From positions 30,988,214 to 31,052,213 of the forward strand of contig NC_080417.1 in the NCBI RefSeq assembly GCF_029873635.1: a DNA stretch of 64,000 nt, given 5' to 3'. Numbering within the stretch: position 1 is the stretch's first letter; each line of letters opens with the position of its first letter. The notes below the pieces were generated by a model. It had not been told where the DNA came from and did not search any database. It was given only the letters and a program-made list of their open reading frames with translations. Positions 11,485 to 24,292 of this stretch are shown piece by piece. This stretch comes from Malania oleifera. Taxonomy: Eukaryota > Streptophyta > Magnoliopsida > Santalales > Ximeniaceae. The translations under genes were made by a program, and so were the position numbers.

Positions 11485-13689
11485 TGAAAAGGAAGGTGCA
11501 TTCCCAAAAGGGTGGGTGAATTGGGATTTTAAATTTTCCTTAAATCCTTTGTATTAAACTCTTTCTCAATCCTCTTTAGTTTTTACAATTACACAAGTAA
11601 AGTTTATTGACAATAATAAGTACAGCGTAAGATTAAATTAGCTATTAACCTTAATAAATGAGTATGCTTACTTTGAATGCTTTATGGATTAGTCAAGAAA
11701 TCTTTCAGCAATTATCCAACAAACCAATTCAATCAAAGTAACCAAGATGAGATTCATAATAACACAATTTCAGCAATACTTCCAAGTTCCAGCACTTAAG
11801 AAATTCAAAGTTGAGTTTGAGAATGAATGCTTGCTAATAATAAGCCCTCTATTTATAGACCTATTTTCTCAATGTAAACCATAACTCAAACATTCAACAA
11901 TCTTCAAAAACTTAGACTTTAAATAAACTTTCAGTTAATTAGTCTTGGGTATTAACCAATCAACGTACTCCTTTTACAGTTTCTGCAATTTATATTGATC
12001 AACCAACGTATTCCCTTTTGGTTTTCGCAATCCCAAAATCGAATTAAACCTTGGTTTATTTAATTTCCAATCCATGTAGTATATATGATCAAAAATTAAA
12101 ATCCAACTACGCAGTTAATATAAACAAGAAATTAAATGAGAGTAGGGAAGAGAGTGAAACGAGAGTTTTTACTAGATTCGGCTTATACCTAGCCTACGTC
12201 CTCACCTTAGGCCAATACCACCTAAGGATTCTACTATACCATTCCTTTCTGAGTGGAACAAACCTTTTACAATCCCTCTTTTAGGGTGGAGCCCCCTCTC
12301 CAAGCAATACCCCACGCTCGGTCACTCCTTCAATAGGCTAGAGTGCTCTTCTCCAAGCAATACCCCATGCTCGATCTAACAATGATTCAAGAACCTAAAC
12401 CATCTACAAAATAAGAAACAAATATTGGTGTATAAAGACACTCTCAAATGAGTAGATTAGTACAAATGAAATCTATGTATTTCAATCAAAATCACAGTAT
12501 GGAAAGATGAAGCTCAAGGAGATATCACCGCAAGTCTTCTTTCTAGGTTGAAAGAATTAGGAGTTGGCTCAGAATATTTGTGAGAAATTCACAGCAAACC
12601 TCAGTAGTGAAACTCAAAAATTTATTGCGCAAGAGAGCTTTGAGAGAATTTGGAGTTTTGAGAATAAGAAAGCTTGATTGCTGTATTTTCTTGGTGTAAT
12701 TAATCCATAGCCTTGAGGGGTTATTTATAAATGAAAAATCAAGTCTATTTCATCTCCAAGGACTTGAAGTGTTTCCCAAGTTTATAGAAAGTTTGGTGCC
12801 CAAGCAATCACTTTTGAAAACATTTATTAGCTGTTAAAAAATAGTCGTTACGAGGGTCAGGTGCCTGAACTCATCGGGTCAGTTGCCTAAAGTTGAAATT
12901 CAGTGTATTTTTTAAGTTAGAACATGGTCAGGTGCCTGAACTCATACGGTCAATTGCCTAAAGTGTTTTTGTCTTCTGTTTAGACGCGTGAGCAGACAAG
13001 GTCAGTCGCATGATAGCTTCAAACCCCATTTAGTTTTTTGGTCATAACTTTTTCTATACAACACCAAATTAGATGTTCTTGGTACCAACAGAAAGCTAAG
13101 AGAAAATCCCAAAACTTGTATGTTCAACAATCTTTAAGATAAGGAAGTTTTGGTAGAGAAATATTCACATCAATGCGGATATAGAAAAAATAACAAAATT
13201 TGGAAAATCCTATTTTGGTGCTTTTCATTCCAAAAATAACTTTAACCTTTTTGAAATAATTTTTGACCTTATAAAATATTTTCCAAGTATTTTAAATGGT
13301 ATCTAGGTCTAAGAAATTAACCTAAGAGTTTCATGCATCCATATTGAAATGACTAACATTCTAAGCACTTAAGCCTTCGTGCTTGTCTTTCTTTGACTCC
13401 ATCTTGTCTTCAAACTTCAATATATTTTAAACTTTTAGCAAGTTCTCTTTAATATTCATGCTCTCATGATCTTCAAGCTTTATTAGATCATCTTTGAATC
13501 CATGCCTTAATATTATTTAAGCTTCATTTGATCATCTTTTTTTGGAATATAAGCTTTCAATGATCCTTGTGAGCACTTAACCTTGTATTCTCATACTTGA
13601 GTCCTAAAATATCATCACTTAACCAAATATGTTAAGTTCTTCTGATTTGTTATCGTCAAAATAAGATTTTAAACCTTGTAAGGCCAACA
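11485..13689 (-). repeat. 5' LTR of copia B
   Basis: 2205 bp, starting TGTTGGCCTTAC at 13689 and ending TTTTCA at 11485. TATA box TTATAAATAA at 12721-12730. Two tandem CTCCAAGCAATACCC-type units lie at about 12296-12370, a repeat that is single in some relatives and triple in solo LTR K. Confidence 0.9.
12857..13013 (-). promoter_or_regulatory. LTR B phased palindrome array
   Basis: Six 12-bp imperfect palindromes of the TCAGGTGCCTGA / TCAGTCGCATGA type have centres at 12862.5, 12884.5, 12933.5, 12955.5, 12985.5 and 13007.5. The spacing is 22-49-22-30-22 bp. They lie 130-290 bp upstream of the TATA box. LTR F has the same spacing within 1 bp. A protein-binding role is inferred. Confidence 0.7.
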
Positions 13690-15207
13690 CATTTGTCTTT
13701 AGATGTGGCTATCCTAATGCAAACCTACAAAATTGGTTCAATATGTTACTTTTAGGTAGTCAAACCTTCTTAGGTTTCTCATTTTCAAATTTGTTTTCTT
13801 TAATTCTCCAAACTTTCTTGATTTTCACATTCTTTCTTTTAAATGGACAATCAAATTTTATGCGTCCCTTTTTTCTTGCATAAGAAGCACGTAGTACGTT
13901 GATAAATATTAGTTGAAGATGTGCTTGCATAATGCTATGATTCTTTAACAAACATCCAATATAAAAATTTTTCTTCTTTTTGTTCTCAATTCCATTAAAT
14001 CCTATTCCTTCTTTATCTAATGACATTTTTTTTTGTTTTCCAAACAATTTCTCAAAGTTTTCCTTTCCTTTAGTAAAATACTAAATGATTTTTCCTTGTC
14101 TTCAATTTTACTTTTAAGGTCTTTTATTTCTAAGTCTTTCTTGCTTTCACTATTTCCTTGGTCATCTCTTGTTCACTTGATTCGTTCTCCAATTCACTTG
14201 AGCTTGTATCGTCCCATGTAGCTTTCATTGCCTTCTTTTTCTTCTTCTTATCTTTCTTCAGTTGTGGATAATCAGGTTTAATATGTCAAACCTTTTTGCA
14301 ATTATAACACGTAGGGGGTTCATTCTTATTCTTATTTTCCTTTTTACTTGTTTCTCCTTTTTCAGTTTTTGCACCTTTAAACTTTCTAGCAAACTTCTTG
14401 TTTCTTTTAAAGAATTTACCAAGTCTTTTAGTAATGAAGGCTAGTTCTTCATCATTTAATTCACTTCCATCTTTCTCTTCTTCACTAGAGCTTTCTTTGG
14501 CAGCCTTATGGGCTATAGATTTCTTATTTTTGTTTTCAATATTCTTTTCATTCATAGCCATCTCATAGGTGAGAAGGGATCAAATCAATTCATCTAGTGA
14601 GGTATTCTTAAGGTTTCTATCTTCCGTTATAGCTGGGGCTTTGGGTTCCCAAATGGGTGGAAGACCTCTAAGGATTTTTTGGATCATCTCATAAGTAGAG
14701 TAAGTTTTTCTTAAAGCATTAAGGGAGTTTATGATATGAGTGAACCTAGTGTACATATTTGTAATGGATTCATCCGAATTCATCCTAAACGTTTCATATT
14801 CTCTAGTAAGCATGTCAATTTTATTATCTCTCACATCAATGATACCTTCATAGGTTACCTAAAGTTTGTCCCATATTTCTTTTACTGTGTTGCATGTCAT
14901 GACCCTATTGAATTCATTTATGTCAAAAGCACAATATAAAGCATTTCTAGCTCTTGAGATAACTTGTAACATCTTATGGTCAATTTCGGTCATGTCTTTT
15001 TATTCTTTAGGAACTTCTTTTCCATCTACAAGTTTGGTAGGGATAAGATCACCATGTGTGACAAACCTCCATGCTTTCTAGTCCATGGTTTGAAGGTAGA
15101 TTCTCATTTTTTTTTTGTTTTTAAAAAGTATAGTTAAGTCCACAAAAGATAGGAGACCCAGTTGAGGATTGGCCCTCGGCAAAGGGAGATATGCCTAGGT
15201 GTGCCAT
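13690..15207 (-). pseudogene. gag: copia A gag
   Basis: The ATG is at 15207, in the same context as B. The capsid block is clear at 14834-14580 (YTRFTHIINSLNAL, ILRGLPPIWEP). The first zinc knuckle at 14290-14260 is broken: the glycine codon is a stop (TGA) and the last cysteine reads Tyr. The second knuckle near 13880-13840 has a frameshift between CFLCKKKG and IKFDC. The frame then runs to the B insertion point at 13694. Several other stops occur (15130-14840). It is nonfunctional. Confidence 0.85.
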
Positions 15208-15250
15208 TTAGATCTTTATATAGCTTCTAATTAAGATTTGCTATAACCCC

Positions 15251-15296
15251 GCTCTGATACCAATTGAAAACCATGGTGTAGTCTCAAAAGGGGGGG
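15251..15296 (-). repeat. PBS and 5' LTR stub of copia A
   Basis: An intact TGGTATCAGAGC (minus strand, 15251-15262) matches initiator Met-tRNA. The LTR end TGAAAACC starts at 15265. After 32 bp the LTR is cut by gypsy C at 15297, within the G-rich tract. The rest of this LTR is not found; it was probably lost in the deletion at 38305-38309. Confidence 0.8.
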
Positions 15297-17356
15297 TGTG
15301 ACGCCCCGATTTTTCATACCATTTTTTTCACATATTAAAATACATAACATATCGGCCACATCATCACCCTGATACCATTTAAACATGACCCAGCTCGGGG
15401 CGGGTATCGGATAAAATGGTCATACCGATATTCCTATCAGTGGAAGTCACAAAATATATATACATCACAGTGAATAAACATACCAGAGTATCAACTAACC
15501 AAAAGTTTATTCATCAACATACATCCCAAAATAACAAAACTCTAGAGGAACCATCCATCCCTAGTTTACCTAGTTACCCTGTATATCAAGGTACTAGCTC
15601 CACTCTATCCGGGAGCTTTATCACCATCTCGATCTTAATTTCCTAAAATATTTAAATGATTGGGTGAGACACATCTCAGTAAGATAGAATAAATTATTTA
15701 CAGTGTGTGACAATATGAGATTCATTGTTTCATAGCATATAACATATCAGTGATAGTATCTTTTGAGAAAATATATCATTCCCATAATCATATAGATATA
15801 CAACACAAACTTTCATAAGCTTTTACTTCCATTTCCAAAATCATTCATTCATAATCCAAGTTTACTCGCGAAGTTTCTGAGAATAGGGAAACTTACCCGC
15901 TCATACAAGCATCTTCCCTCTACCCTGAAATCGTTTGTAGCCTAGCCTGATTAACCTAGGTTCAGCTACAACTGATACTTATCAAAGCACTCACCTTACT
16001 AAGTAAGCCCTCAGGTGGCTTACTTTGCTTTAATTATTTAATTACTCACACAATTTCATTTCTCATTTTCATCTTATTTCCATTTCCATTTCTTTTCCAT
16101 TTTCCATTTCCATTTCCATATCTAGCACATGAGTATCAACGGTAACCCATACACTATGTTTGTAACTCATGGCTGCCCTAAGAATTTTTCTCCACACCAT
16201 GCTTCCCCACATGGTCAGGGTTGTGCGGCCCGAAGGATGGATCTAACCACGATTAGCTGACCCAGTTAGATCAAATAATACCATATACCTATCTATAGTA
16301 ATGAATGGCCTACCTCATACCCTAGTCCGGAATCCAGGGGGCAATATACAACCCTTCTCTGCTACATTTGTACTGCCTCGCCACATGCTCCATGAGTCCG
16401 TGTGGTTGCACTTTTCATCCGTTAGCATCGGTACCGTGCTCGATATCATAACCCATCGCTGGGGTTTACATATCCATTCCACTAGGGTTTTCTTTTCCAC
16501 TATTCCACTTTCCTCATATCAGCATTTCCAAATTCAATATTCATTGCAGCTGTTAGTTGCAATGTTCACATTTCAATATTCCCAGTAATTTCACATTTGT
16601 CTACCGATAAATTCTTAGTATTTCAATACCAGTTTCCTTTCATAAAAATATGCATATATATATGAAAATATATTACATGTCACATGTTTCATCATTTCCA
16701 GTGTGTACATATCAATATTTTATATTTACCTCATATCATAAAACCCTTTCCATATTTCACATAACTCCACATTTCTTTATATACACAAATATCAGTATTT
16801 CATACTTTCACTGTTTTCATAAAAATCATTTCCATACATCCTATTATCCCATTTCATTATTATCCAGAAATCGCAATTAACATTTCATCATTTTCATATG
16901 ATCATATGCCACACAAATTTCATTTATTAATCATATCATATTAATTTTAGGGAAAATACAATAATTCATTTCACATATAATTCACCCAATATTTCACAAA
17001 AATACCTGCTATAATTTATTCACCTTACTTGACTTACTAAGATGCTCGCAATTTAATCCAAACCTACACCCACGGTGTTCCCAGCTCAACACCCTGAAAT
17101 TTACATTTTCCCAAACAAAACTTCAGTATTATTCCATCTACTACACTTTCCTCAGCCCAAAAATATCAAATATCTTATAAAGTTTAGAATAACCAACTCA
17201 CCCGAATTTTGGGATGGTGGCCAAATGTTCCAAATCAAAATTTTGATCCTGCCGTATTATAGAGAATCTTCCCAGGAGTAATGTGGTACCTTTCGATTGC
17301 CGATCCGGGCTTTAACGAAACCGTAATTCTAGAGAGAAGGTGAGAGAGATGAATTT

Positions 17357-17358
<2 letters not shown>

Positions 17359-17408
<50 letters not shown>
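17359..17408. repeat. (GA)n microsatellite
   Basis: About 25 GA units, which read (CT)n on the sense strand of LTR C. It lies about 40 bp downstream of the TATA box, thus in the transcribed leader. J (28780-28804) and H (54963-54979, 59291-59322) have shorter tracts in the same place. Confidence 0.95.
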
Positions 17409-17410
<2 letters not shown>

Positions 17411-17445
17411 GCATGCCATTTTTCTCTCTAGAAATGTGGTTTGAG

Positions 17446-17666
17446 CCTATTTATAGAATGTTTTCCACATGGCCTCGTCGATGAGCCACGAATCCTCATC
17501 GTTGAGTCCAGGAGGGTAGTTTGTCGACGAAGACTACCTGTTCGTTGACGAGCCTAAATGTCCTAAAATCACCCCTCTCGGTAACTCTTCATCGACGAGA
17601 CACGTGCCCTCATCGACGTGCCCAAGAAGGCTACTCGTTGACGAGCATTTTGCGTTCATCAATGAG
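17446..17666 (-). promoter_or_regulatory. LTR C palindrome array and TATA box
   Basis: Eight 12-bp palindromes of the CTCGTCGACGAG type have centres at 17479.5, 17500.5, 17525.5, 17546.5, 17593.5, 17614.5, 17639.5 and 17660.5. The spacing is 21-25-21-47-21-25-21 bp. The second four repeat the first four at exactly 114 bp. The TATA box CTATAAATAGG (17446-17456) lies about 20 bp beyond the last unit. Most changes from the perfect palindrome are C to T or G to A in CpG. Promoter role inferred from position and conserved spacing. Confidence 0.7.
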
Positions 17667-17977
17667 AACCTGCTGAACCCCTTAGGAAAAATCTTTTTTC
17701 TCTATTTTTTTTAAGTTTTTATTTACTATAATTTTTCAGGTCTCTACATTCTCTCCTCCTTATAAAAATTTCATCCTCAAAATTTATTATCGGTACTATA
17801 CACAATCAACTGAGGAAAATTGGCTACTCATTTTATTACTTACCCTCAATTATGGTGGAGGAATATCGTGGTTACAAAGGGTCCTCGGAGATTACAACCA
17901 TTGAAATAAAATTCTCCTCAAAACCATCAAAATCTAAAAACTACCTAACCTACATTATACAAATTAAATTACATACC

Positions 17978-19560
17978 TTAACCCTGATTTTCGCCGAATA
18001 GGTGCAGATACCTCTGGCACATCTGCTCCTCTAACTCCCAAGAAGCCTCTTCTACTACATAGTTGCGCCACATAACATTTACCAACAGTATACTTTTCGT
18101 ACGCAGCTCCTGTTCTTTCCAGCCCAAAATCTGCACTAGCGCTTCTTCAAAAGACAAAGCAACACTGAGCTCCAGTTCTTCATATCTGATCACATGGGAG
18201 GGATCTAGGACATATTTCCTTAACATAGAGACGTGAAATACGTTATGAATTCTTGACAAAATCGGTGGTAACGCCAGCTTGTAGGTAACTAGACCCACTC
18301 TTCCAAGAATCTCGAATGGTCCAATATACTTAGGGCTCAGTTTACCCTTCCTCTTGAATCTCATAACACCTTTCAACGGTGCCACTTTTAAGAACACATG
18401 GTCCCCTGTGTCCAACTCCAACTCTGGCCTGCGAGTATCGGCGTAACTCTTCTACCGGCTCTGCGTTGCACTAATTCTCTCTGATGAGTCTAACTTTTCC
18501 CTAAGTCTGTTGTATCAACTTTGGCCCCAATATCTATCTTTCCCCAATATCATCCTAGTAAAATGGGGATCAACATTTCCTATTATACAATGCCTCAAAT
18601 GGTGCCATCCTTATGCTGGACTGATAACTATTATTGTACGTAAACTCAACTAATGGTATAAACCGTAACCAATTGCCCCCAAAGTCCAACACGCATGCAA
18701 GTAGCATGTCCTCCAATATTTGTATCATCCTCTCTGTCTATCCATCTGTCTAAGGATGAAATGCAGTGTTGAACGAAAACTGAGAACTCATGGCCTCTTA
18801 CAAACTCCTCTAGAAACGAGATGTGAGACGTGGGTCTCGGTCTAAAACTATGGGCACAGGCACACCATGCATTCTTATTATCTCCTGAAGATACAACTCT
18901 ACCAATCAGTTTAAGGAGTAGTTAACTCTAATAGGCAAGAAATGGGCAATCTTCATAAGTCGATCCACCACTACCCAAATAGCATCTTGTTCGTAAGCAC
19001 CGGTCATAACTCAATGACAAAATTCATCGCTATATGCTCCCACTTCCACTCAAGAATATACAATGACTGCAATGATCCCGCCAGTCTCTGATGTTCAGCT
19101 TTCACCTGCTGGCATGCCAAACACTATGCAACAAACTTGGCAATTTCTCTTTCCATTCCGCTCCACCAAAATGAATCCTGAAGATCCCTTTACATTTTAG
19201 TGCTACCAAGATGTACTGTATACAAGGATCGGTGCGCTTCCTCCAAAATAACTTTCTTAATCTCAAGATCGGCAGGTACACATAACCTGGTACGGAACCT
19301 CAAGGCCTCATCATCTGAGATACTAAAATCTTCCTCCAGACCATCCTGTACTTTCTTTATTAGCTCTACCAGTTCTGCATCACTCCTCTATGCCACCTTA
19401 ATTCTTTCCTATAGAGTCGGTTGCAACACCAGATTGGCAATAAATGTCTGATGATCACCATCTATGAGTTCTATTCCCATTCTTTCTAGATCCATCTGAA
19501 TCAAAAGTTGGATCCCCATTGTAGATACTGATGCACCCACGGACTTTTAGCTTAAGGCAT
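17978..19560 (-). pseudogene. pol: gypsy C integrase with chromodomain
   Basis: This would join element DNA to the host chromosome; the chromodomain steers insertion to heterochromatin in chromoviruses. The C-terminal 147 codons (18421-17978) are open: [37 protein letters not shown], then the chromodomain with EEALVQILGWKEQELRTKSI, LVNVMWRN and EEASWELEEQM. Upstream, the zinc-finger and catalytic core (about 19200-18450) can be followed through CQQVKAEHQRLAGSLQ and EWKWE blocks but contain many stops. It lies directly upstream of the 3' LTR, as expected. Confidence 0.82.
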
Positions 19561-20770
19561 CAACCACCACATTAGCTTTTCTCGAGTGGTAACTGATGTT
19601 GTAGTCGTAATCCTTTATCAGCTTTAACCATCTCCTCTGCCTCGTGTTCAATTCTTTCTGCGTGAAAAAAGTATTTCAAACTCTTGTGGTTAGTAAAAAT
19701 TTGACACCTACCCCCATAAAGATAATGTCGCCAAATCTTTAGTGCGTACACCACCGCTGCCAACTCCAGATCATGGGTAGGGTAATTCTTCTCATATTCT
19801 TTCAAGTGACGTGAGGCATATGCTATTACTCTCCCCTTCTACATCAAAACACAACGAAGCCCTTTATACGATGCATCACTGTAAATCACAAAACAGTCCT
19901 CACCTGAAGGAATCGTCAACACCAATGCAATGATGAGTCGCTGCTTCAGCTCCTGGAAGCTCTGCTCACAGTCATCTTACTATTCAAATTTTACCCCTTT
20001 CCTAGTCAACCTCATCAACAGACCCGACAATTTAGAGAAACCATCAATGAATCTATGGTAGTATCTAGCCAATCCTAGAAAACTTTTAATTTCCTGCACA
20101 TTCTTTGGTTGTACCCAATCTACTACCGCCTCGATCTTACTCGGATCTATTGAGATACCACCCCTGGAGATCACATGTCCAAGAAAAGTAACCTGCTCTA
20201 GCCAGAATTCGCACTTCTTAAATTTCGCAAACAGTTTCCTTTCCCTCAGTATCTGAAGTACTATCCTCAAATGTTCCATGTGCTCCTCTGAGCTCTTTGA
20301 ATGAACCAGTATATCATCAATAAATACCACCATGAATTGATCTAGATACTGGTGAAAAATCCTATTTATCAAATTCATAAACACTGCAGAAGCATTTGTC
20401 AACTCAAACGACATAACAAAAAATTTGTTGTGGTTATACCAAGTCCTGAATGCCGTCTTAGGAACATCCTCTACTCTGACGTTGACTTGATGATACCCAG
20501 ACCATAAATCTATTTTTGAGAAAACCTGTGTCCCTTATAGCTGATCAAATAAATCATCGATGTGGGGAAGCAAGTACTTATTCTTGATAGTCACTTTATT
20601 AATTTCATGGTAGTCGATGCACATTCTCATCGACCCATCTTTATTTTTCACAAATAATACTGGTGCTCCCCAAGGCGACATGTTGGGCTGAATAAATTCC
20701 TTGTCTAACAATTCCTACAACTGGTCCTTCAATTCCTTTAATTCTAACCGTGCCATTTTGTACGACGCTT
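19561..20770 (-). pseudogene. pol: gypsy C reverse transcriptase and RNase H
   Basis: The RT palm is open at 20414-19980 with F-I-D-D-I-L (the catalytic pair is present), [16 protein letters not shown] and [12 protein letters not shown]. Fingers and N-terminal blocks ([16 protein letters not shown]) lie at about 20690-20600, with stops near 20530 and 20680. RNase H at 19805-19572 has [23 protein letters not shown] and the NHKSLKY block. The frame after it is shifted. Close relative of the H enzyme, but broken in several places. Confidence 0.82.
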
Positions 20771-22390
20771 TTCAAATCGGCATTGTCCCCAGTACTAGAT
20801 CAATAGAAAACTCTATCTTATGATCAGGAGATAGTCCCGAAAAATCCTCAGGAAAAACATTAGGAAAATCCCTCACTACTAGGATATCCACAAATCTCAC
20901 CTCCCTTTCTGACGTCTCCATTACACAAGCCACAAAACCCTAACAACCCTTTAGTAGCCACCGCCTCGCCTGAATGGCAGATAACAATTGTGGTGGGGTA
21001 CGCACATAAGACCCCACAAACCAATACTCCCGTTCCCCTAGAGGTCTGAACATAACCTCTTTTTGATAACAGTCTATATTTGCATAGTGAGCACCTAGCC
21101 AATCCATACCCAATGTCACCTCGAATCCATGCATATCCAAGACAACTAGATCAGCCATTAAAATCCTCCCCTGAATACACACTGGACAATTGCTAAGTAC
21201 TTTATTGTATATCCCCACAGCTACTGAATTTAAAACCCACACAATTTTACAAATTCTCGAGTGATAAAGGAATGAGTCGCCTCGGAATCAAACAATGCAG
21301 TAGCTTTAAATGACATAATTTAAACGGTACCTGTCACGACGTCTCCAGCTACCTCCGCATCTCGGGGTGTCAATACATAAACTCGTGCCGGGGTGGTATT
21401 CCTTTGTTGACCACCACGAGGTGCCTAATGACCTCCTCTATATGGTCTCGGAGTAGGAACTTTTGTCGATGGTGCACGACAATACCTCGCCATATGTCCT
21501 GGCTGAGAACACCGATAGCAAACCATCTCCCTGAGTTGGTATTCTCCTGAGTGCCTTATGGGGCAAGGAGAGGGCATCTGTCTTCCATGTCCTACTCCAT
21601 CTCCTCCCCCCAGTCTCCATCCTCCTCTATTGTCCTACCTACTTCATGGCCACCGACTAGACCTTGCTTGAACATCTAAAGACGCGGGCCTCTTTCCTTG
21701 ACCCTACGCTACGGTGCCTCTCTAAAGGCCACCCTCAATCACAACAGCTCTATCTACAACCTCAGCAAATGTATGGGCCCAAAAACCTATGACCTACTAG
21801 AATACATTCTTTCTAAGGCCCTCCTCAAACTTTCTCACCTACTTCTCCTCATCTAGAGCCAAATGTGGGGCAAACCATGACAACTCAATAAACCGGGTTA
21901 CGTACTATTGCACCGCCATTTGCCCTTGAGTCAGGTATAGGAACTCTGCTGTCTTCGCGCTTCGGACAATAGCAGGAAAATATAGCTCAAAAAATAATTC
22001 CTTGAACCGAACCCACATCACTGGCACAGGATTCGGTCTCTGCTCCTCAAACAACCTCGTTGATCTCCACCAGCGTTTTGCTTCCCTAGTCAGCTTGAAT
22101 GTTGCAAATGACACCTTCTATTCATCTATACACGGGAGCACTACAAGTATGTCCTTAACGTCCTAGACCCAATTCTCAACCACTATAGGGTTTGCTCCTC
22201 CAGTAAAGGATAGGGGTTTCATACGTGTAAACTTCTCGATCGTGCAACTCCAGTCCCCCGATCTCCTAGCCATCTCAGTCATTACCTGCCGAGTGACACT
22301 TTCCAGTACTGTGTCGAAATCTCTACCCCCCATACTGGAAGGTCCTGCTCCATCACCCCCAACATTTGTGTCACTGTTCTCAGGGTCCAT
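20771..22390 (-). pseudogene. gag-pol: gypsy C gag and protease
   Basis: Gag starts at ATG 22390 (MDPENSDTNV) with RMKPLSFTGGANP, then a capsid block at 22114-21905 (AKRWWRSTR, FKELFFELYFP). A zinc knuckle CYRCSQPGHMARYC lies at about 21514-21470. The protease near 21290-21240 reads D-S-E-A-T-H-S-F where the family has D-S-G-A-T-H-S-F, so the glycine after the catalytic aspartate is Glu. GMDWLGAHYANIDC follows near 21090. Stops are frequent between blocks, many at expected Gln codons. Confidence 0.8.
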
Positions 22391-22858
22391 CTTGAAAAGG
22401 AAACAACCAATCTCAGAATTCCATCATTATCACACAATTAATATATTCATCATACTATAACTTCTAAAACATCCTTCTAAAATCATTTATTTTATTATTC
22501 TCAGTTCCCATTTAGAATTCAGTCCTACCACCCAAAACAAGACCCAATGATAGTATCTATGATTTTCCTGGAATCGTCACCCCAGGAAAAACACAGAAAC
22601 AGCCACGGAACCCCAGCTTGCAGGTCGCAAGAAAAAACCCTAAATTCTAATCTCGTCCTCTAACAACAACTGGCTTATATCTCATTAATATTCATTCTTA
22701 GACTCTGATATTGTATTCCGTTGTTTACTAAATTCTACAGAACCTAACAAACCTAAGCTCTGATACCAAATTGTGACGCCTCGATTTTTCCTACCATTTT
22801 TTTTTTCACATATTAACATACATAACATATCGGCCACGTCACCACCTTGATACCATTT
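22391..22858 (-). repeat. gypsy C leader, PBS and 5' LTR stub
   Basis: No gene is present. TGGTATCAGAGC (22757-22768, minus) matches initiator Met-tRNA. The LTR begins at 22772 (TGTGACGCC) and is interrupted after 87 bp by solo LTR L. The stub and the piece from 37375 match the left LTR of C continuously. Confidence 0.82.
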
Positions 22859-23516
22859 TATTAGCTTTGGTATATTTCCAAGAGGGGGGTGAATTGGAAA
22901 TTTAAAACTTTCCTAGGTCAAATTCAAATCACAATCAGTATTTCCCAACCTAGGGTCTTTCTAAACATTAACCAATTTAGCATAAATAAGACTGAGCAAG
23001 AATGTAAAGAAATTGAAGCAATCTCAGTATTTCTGAACCATACACCATAATTAAAATGACAAGATTCAAGTGCATAAATTTAAGTGCGAAAATTAAATAT
23101 GACACAAGAAATGTTATTCGGGTTCGGCCAATACTACCTACGTCCTCGCCTTGGCTCACATGCACAAAGATTCCACTAAGGCTCACTTAACAGGTGGAGC
23201 GGCACCTAATACAACCAGGTCAACTAGCACAGGGCTAAACTCAACCTTTACAAATTCTCCTTGAGAAGCGGAGAACCCTACCGATCCTTACGAGCTAGAT
23301 CAATGCCCCCTCAGGCCACACTTGGAATACAACCGAATTACAATACAAACCATGTACAATATAATGCTTCTCTGATAAGAAGATATGTTTTAATACAAAT
23401 CAATCAATGCACATCAATAATATAGGAACTATAAGCTCAGTGATGTATGTGTGCAATCAACACTCAAGATAATGTCTATATTCAATCTAGCACCAGAGTG
23501 TATGAATAAGCTAATC

Positions 23517-23521
<5 letters not shown>

Positions 23522-23577
<56 letters not shown>
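23522..23577. repeat. (TA)n microsatellite
   Basis: About 28 TA units inside LTR L, ending at TATATATGAAAG. Confidence 0.95.
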
Positions 23578-23581
<4 letters not shown>

Positions 23582-24214
23582 GTGTATCTCAATTACGGCC
23601 TAGGGTTCAAAGATTTTCACTAAGATAAATCAAATATCTCAACAAATATGTTAGCCTTACAAGGCTTAAAATCTTGTTTTGATGATAACAAATAAAATGA
23701 ACTTAACATATTTGTTAAAGTGATGAGATGTTTCAGAATTACTTATAGCACAAAGTTCAAAAGCTTCAATAGTTATAAAGGATCAAGACCATTAAAGTTA
23801 TATTCATACTTAAAGAGATCCAAAGGAAGCTCAAAGCAACACAAAAATGATCCAAAAATGAGGAATCTAAAGCCGACTCAAGCTAAAGTCCAAGGAAACT
23901 CAAAGTGACCATATCATGGAAGACTTAAAGCTTAGAGTGCAGGGCTTTAAAATATGCTTCGTACATACTCCAAGTATACTCAAGTATGAAATTATTTTTG
24001 AAACTCATTAGGTATAAAAGAGACCTAGAGACCTTACTCTAATCTTGGAAAATATTTTTTAAAGTAAACAAATTAAATTTCCAAGAAATGAGAAGCAAAG
24101 AGAGTTTTTAAAAAAATTATTTTAAAATCAGCATTTTGTCTTAACAGGAGTCCGACTGAAATTATTAGTAGGCTTCCAATTTAAGTGGTTTTAAAATACA
24201 CAGATAGAAGGTCG

Positions 24215-24292
24215 TCAAGCTACTACCTGGACCATGACAGGCGCCTGACGAGGTAATCTGAGAAGCCTAACTGGGTTTTGCCAGGCGACTAC
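24215..24292 (+). promoter_or_regulatory. LTR K phased palindrome array
   Basis: Units of the CAGGCGCCTG type have centres at 24220.5, 24242.5, about 24264.5 and 24286.5, i.e. steps of 22 bp. The second unit is a perfect palindrome. They lie about 210-280 bp upstream of the TATA-like site. The array differs from B and F by having three adjacent 22-bp steps. Confidence 0.55.

Larger units (their letters stand above)
5865..13689 (-). mobile_element. copia element B, pol-less SIRE-like element, complete ends
   Basis: A 7825-bp element with two LTRs (5865-8051 and 11485-13689), both starting TGTTGGCC and ending TTTTCA on the minus strand, and a perfect 5-bp duplication CATTT. The interior is 3433 bp and holds gag and a second zinc-knuckle block, then only a noncoding tail. 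Protease, integrase, RT and RNase H are absent. Element F has the same layout, so this looks like a non-autonomous subfamily that would need enzymes from a full relative such as E. Confidence 0.9.
3078..15296 (-). mobile_element. copia element A, SIRE/Maximus-like, degenerate
   Basis: Minus-strand element in order LTR stub (15265-15296), PBS, gag (13690-15207), protease, integrase, RT and RNase H (to 3078). Copia B (5865-13689) is inserted just before the protease motif, with a perfect CATTT duplication (5860-5864 and 13690-13694). The 5' LTR is cut by gypsy C. No 3' LTR is seen before the window edge unless the accessory frame at 5-2699 belongs to A and the LTR lies beyond. SIRE/Maximus assignment rests on two zinc-knuckle blocks, a DSGCSRHMT protease and the RT/RNase H wording. 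Confidence 0.85.
15297..17748 (-). repeat. 3' LTR of gypsy C
   Basis: 2452 bp from TGTAGAGACCTG (17748) to GGGGCGTCACA (15297). A polypurine tract AAGGAGGAGAGAA lies beside it at 17749-17761. It holds the palindrome array, a TATA box, a GA tract and a long AT-rich U5. No gene is seen in it. A TGGTATCAGGG box near 15370-15381 resembles a PBS but lies inside the LTR. Confidence 0.9.

Noticed and set aside
17474..17666. Regularly spaced short repeats resembling a CRISPR array
   Set aside because: Units are 12-bp palindromes 21-47 bp apart inside a plant retrotransposon LTR, with no unique spacers of constant size and no cas genes.
22977..23186. Possible host gene between gypsy C and solo LTR K
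   Set aside because: The stretch is LTR L: it has copia LTR-end sequence, the leader words found in other LTRs (CCTACGTCCTCGCCTT), and no domain.
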